Part shown: piece by piece, positions 34,582 to 37,423 of the stretch
How positions within the stretch are numbered: the stretch's first letter is position 1
Layout of the letters: the number at the start of each line of letters is the position of its first letter
IMG/VR virus record: IMGVR_UViG_3300046816_000332
Location: 1-37,423 of that record
Origin: a virus
Strand: one strand, 5' to 3'
Length of the DNA stretch: 37,423 nucleotides
The notes under the pieces: model-generated
What the model was told of the DNA's origin: nothing
Seen by the model: the letters and a program-made list of their open reading frames with translations, nothing else
The model's database searches: none
Position numbers and translations under genes: made by a program

Positions 34582-37423
34582 ATGACTGAAGGCCGCTCTG
34601 AACAGGTAGGCGGGATCGCCCTCGGCCTGTCCCTCGACACCGCTGGCTTCAGCGCCGGCGTCTCGAAGGCCAAGGCCGAGCTGGCGTCTCTCGAAGCGAC
34701 CCCCGTCCGAATACGGGCCGAGATCGCCGCGCCCGCTCGCGCGCAGGAGCTCGACGTCCGGGCCAACCTGTCCATCGACCGGGCTGCCATTCAGGGCTTC
34801 CGCTCCCAGATCGAAGCGGCGATGAAGGGCCTCGGCGACGCCGGCCACATCCCGATCCAGATCACCCTCGGGCGGATCAACTACGGCGCCATCCGCTCCG
34901 AGATCGCGGCCGGCATCGGTGAGGTCCCGATCAAGGTCACGGTCGCCGGCGGCGGGAGGGACAGCCCCTCGGCGATCGTCGCGGCCACGGTGGCCGAGAG
35001 CAGTGGCGCCAGCAATCAGGACGCCACGACGCTCGTCAAGAACGCCACCCGCAAGCGTGGCCTCGAGCCCCGGGCGATGGGCGGGCCCGTGCAGCCCGGT
35101 GGCCGCTACATCGTCGGGGAGTCCGGGCCCGAAGAGCTCACGATGCACAACCGGGGTGGCTACGTCCGCCCCATGCACGCCGGCGTCGGTGCGCGCGCCT
35201 ACCGGGCGACGCAGCTTCAGGGCGGCGGCACGTTCGGGCCCGGCGGCCAGCCGGAGCGCGGGTACGCCGTAGGCCTCTCGTCGGGATCGCCCAATGTCGT
35301 GCCGGCCGGTGACGCCCGGGGCTTCCTGCGTGCGTACCACTCGGTCCAGCGTCAGGGCGCGCCCTACGTCGGCACGTGGCTCCACGAGGGCGAGATCCAC
35401 GTCGACCCTGCCGACGTCCTGACTCGGCGTCGGCAGGCCAACATCCTCGCTGCCCGGAACGCCCAGATCGCCTTCTACGACATCACCCGCGGCGAGGAGA
35501 TCGGTACTCAGCGCCGGCGCAACGACCCGTCACCGGGCCAGATGGGCCTCGGCTTCAGGGCCACCGGTGGCGCAGCGCGCGGGACCCGCGCGTCGGTCGA
35601 CACGTTCATCGAGAACAAGGTCGTTCGCGCACACGCCGACAAGCTCAGGGAGTGGAAGGACAACCTCCTCGCCCACGCTCAGGGGATCCCCAAGGCGCTC
35701 GCTGACTCCGCACGGGACTGGTACCAGATCGCCCGCGCACAGGCGATGGGCGACCTCGCCGACTTCGGCAAGCAGGGGCTGGGCGACGTCGGGATCGGCG
35801 CGTTCGCGGCGGCGAGCCCCGGGCAGCCGTGGCCCAACAACCGCGCCATCCTGCGCTCGATCCTCGGTCAGGGCACCGCGCCCCACTCCACGGTGCGCCT
35901 TGACGTGCCGGGCTTCGGGCCTACGCAGGCGACTGCCCCCTACGGGTACGGCAACTGGGCCAAGGCCGCCGAGATCGTCAAGACCGGCAACATCGCGGGG
36001 CTGTCGGGCCCCAAGGTCACGCCGTTCTTCGGCAACCTCTCGGGCAAGGATCCGGATGCGTGGACGCTCGACGCTCGCCAGATGCGGATCGCGTCGAAGA
36101 ACGAGATCACCAGTGCTCCCGGCGGCGGCTCGTGGCAGCGCCTCGTGCTCGAGCAAGCCCACGAGGAGGTCTGGCCGGACTTGCAGCGGATGTGGGGCCT
36201 CAAGCACCGCAGCGAAGCACAGGCTGTCCTGTGGGCTGGCTACGGCCGCGGCGAGGACCTCGGCAACGACTGGAAGCGCACCTCCAGCCACATCCTGATC
36301 CCGCGCCACCCCGGCATCAGCGTGCCGCTCTCGCGCGCCGGCGGCGGCTTCACGCACGCCAGCGAGGCGTCGGCCCTCGCCCGGCTTCGCCAGATCACCG
36401 ACCAAGGCGGCCGGATCCTGCCGGGCTTCACCGACGAGGCCCAGTCGATCAACCTCCAGATCGAGCAGATGCGGATGGCGAACCGCAACACGTTCGAGTC
36501 GCCGTGGGCCCGGCGGATGCGCGAGAGCCGGGGCGTCGCGAAGGAATTCCGCATGGCCGGCGGCCGCGCCCGCAAGGAGACCCCGTTCTGGCGCCAGACG
36601 GTGCGCGACTCCTACGGCCGGCTCATGCCGCGCGCGTTCTCCCGGGACGAGGGCGACCCCCGGTACCAGCAGTGGGCCCGCGGTCGCGGCCTCGACGAGA
36701 CCCTCGACTTCCTGAGCATGTCGAACCCGATGAGCGCCGGCGACCCGGGCGTGTTCCCGGGCGAGGGCATGGGCCCGTTCACGCATCGCATGGCCGGCGG
36801 GATCTCGCGCAAGTACGTCGTCCACGACCCCGACGGGATCCACGGCCGTCCCTCCCAGTACCTCGCAGGGTTGATGGAGGGCCTCGACGTCCGAGTCTCG
36901 GCGATGAACGCCAGCCTCGGCAACGGCCGCTACGGCTTCGATGGCGCCGGCAACCAGATCCACGACTGGTACGGCCTGAACGCCCGCAAGGGCCACCGGA
37001 TCCACGTGGAGGCAGAGGGCGCCGACGCCGAGCGTGCCCACGCCCGGATCAAGGGCATCCTGAGCTTCGACCCCTACGAGTCGCGTGGCCGCACCTACGA
37101 CCCGGCGGAGCGGGCGTCGGGTTTCGCCGACTTCGACCCGGGCATCGGCTCCGAGTACAAGCGCCTGTACCACCGCCTGAACAAGCTGGCGACCGGCGGC
37201 TACATCGTCGGCGAGCGCGGGCCGGAGCTGTTCGTCCCCAAGAGCCTCGAGAGCGTGATCCCGCCCGACGTCATGGCCCGGCTCCCGAAGAAGGCCAACG
37301 GCGGCATCGTCGAGATCGGCAAGAAGCCGTTCAGCTACTTCGCCCCGCCCGAGGATGGCTGGATCATCCCCAACCACCTCCGCAACCGGATCCCGCACGC
37401 CGAGGGCGGCGCTGACTTCAGCA
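34582..37423 (+). CDS. Tape-measure-like protein with embedded DUF7178-like domain (3' end beyond window)
   Basis: It starts at an ATG right after the chaperone stop and is open to the window end (947 codons seen). The N-terminus (GGIALGLSLDTAGFSAGVSK) is as in tape measures. GGRYIVGESGPEELTMHNRG at about 173-192 and GGYIVGERGPELFVPKSLES at about 871-890 are the GE-x-GPE-F-V-P segments often seen in tape-measure proteins. Between about 370 and 565 lies a domain with WYQIARAQAMGDLADFGKQG, AFAAASPGQPWPNNRAIL, GLSGPKVTPFFGNLSGKDPD, AWTLDARQMRIA and EAQAVLWAGYGRG. That is the pattern of a phage family (DUF7178 from memory) otherwise encoded alone. No membrane spans are seen in this part. Confidence 0.8.
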   Translation, partial: MTEGRSEQVGGIALGLSLDTAGFSAGVSKAKAELASLEATPVRIRAEIAAPARAQELDVRANLSIDRAAIQGFRSQIEAAMKGLGDAGHIPIQITLGRINYGAIRSEIAAGIGEVPIKVTVAGGGRDSPSAIVAATVAESSGASNQDATTLVKNATRKRGLEPRAMGGPVQPGGRYIVGESGPEELTMHNRGGYVRPMHAGVGARAYRATQLQGGGTFGPGGQPERGYAVGLSSGSPNVVPAGDARGFLRAYHSVQRQGAPYVGTWLHEGEIHVDPADVLTRRRQANILAARNAQIAFYDITRGEEIGTQRRRNDPSPGQMGLGFRATGGAARGTRASVDTFIENKVVRAHADKLREWKDNLLAHAQGIPKALADSARDWYQIARAQAMGDLADFGKQGLGDVGIGAFAAASPGQPWPNNRAILRSILGQGTAPHSTVRLDVPGFGPTQATAPYGYGNWAKAAEIVKTGNIAGLSGPKVTPFFGNLSGKDPDAWTLDARQMRIASKNEITSAPGGGSWQRLVLEQAHEEVWPDLQRMWGLKHRSEAQAVLWAGYGRGEDLGNDWKRTSSHILIPRHPGISVPLSRAGGGFTHASEASALARLRQITDQGGRILPGFTDEAQSINLQIEQMRMANRNTFESPWARRMRESRGVAKEFRMAGGRARKETPFWRQTVRDSYGRLMPRAFSRDEGDPRYQQWARGRGLDETLDFLSMSNPMSAGDPGVFPGEGMGPFTHRMAGGISRKYVVHDPDGIHGRPSQYLAGLMEGLDVRVSAMNASLGNGRYGFDGAGNQIHDWYGLNARKGHRIHVEAEGADAERAHARIKGILSFDPYESRGRTYDPAERASGFADFDPGIGSEYKRLYHRLNKLATGGYIVGERGPELFVPKSLESVIPPDVMARLPKKANGGIVEIGKKPFSYFAPPEDGWIIPNHLRNRIPHAEGGADFS

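Noticed and set aside
35530-37398. 622-codon minus-strand frame opposite the tape measure
   Set aside because: Shadow of a GC-rich coding strand; the plus frame has tape-measure motifs, this one has none.
36060-37415. 451-codon plus-strand frame within the tape measure
   Set aside because: Out-of-frame shadow, extremely Arg/Pro-rich, no ribosome binding site; the 34582 frame is continuous through it.
1-37423. tRNA genes, CRISPR arrays, insertion sequences, attachment sites
   Set aside because: I looked for T-loop-like GGTTCRA stretches with flanking stems, regularly spaced repeats, transposase motifs and integrase genes and saw none.

Overview
The window is most likely a continuous stretch of a tailed, siphovirus-type double-stranded DNA phage of a high-GC host, probably an actinobacterium. 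The evidence is a complete HK97-type head module (terminase, portal, prohead protease, major capsid protein, connector), a tail module with a canonical -1 frameshift in the tail chaperone, GC-rich third codon positions, many GTG starts, ATGA/GTGA stop-start overlaps and extended -10 promoters of the form TGCTACGAT. No integrase, repressor, tRNA, CRISPR array or lysis cassette is visible. The host assignment is inference from composition and gene style.

Left end (1-1661): two leftward genes (one cut by the window edge, one 53-aa zinc-binding protein) are separated from the rightward genes by about 1.4 kb with no convincing coding sequence. This region holds inverted repeats, a repeated GCTGCGGTC element and copies of a 14-bp direct repeat, SCCCAARSTRCCCA, which also lie beside two promoter candidates. 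It looks like a divergent control region, possibly with an origin.

Region 1662-10388 is a packed rightward cluster of small genes. It includes three related small helical proteins, a possible Acb2-like (anti-CBASS) protein, single-stranded DNA-binding protein, a HerA/FtsK-like ATPase with two C-terminal winged helices, a ribbon-helix-helix protein, an HExxH metallopeptidase, a 28-aa membrane peptide, several Cys/His zinc-binding proteins, a degenerate 6-pyruvoyl-tetrahydropterin-synthase-like protein and a MazG-like pyrophosphohydrolase. Many of the smallest genes were found by frame, ribosome binding site and overlap rather than by length.

Region 10391-24836 is packaging and head: small and large terminase, a short non-coding interval with a promoter and a UUCG-capped hairpin (candidate terminator or small RNA), portal, structural proteins, then a sugar island (four glycosyltransferases, a SAM methyltransferase and an SDR epimerase/dehydratase, interleaved with small beta-rich proteins). 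The prohead protease (with a C-terminal scaffold-like region) and major capsid protein follow. The simplest reading is glycosylation of the virion.

Region 24905-37423 is connector, neck and tail. About 5 kb of beta-rich proteins, including a 980-aa protein with duplicated YWVGGTG modules and a lectin-like C-terminus, sits between the connector and the head-closure genes. Tail completion and terminator genes follow, then an antisense HNH endonuclease, the tail tube protein, a gene whose ribosome binding site lies in a GNRA hairpin, and tail chaperones joined by a GGGAAAC slip. Last is a tape-measure-like protein, cut by the window end, that carries an embedded domain resembling a free-standing phage family (DUF7178 from memory).
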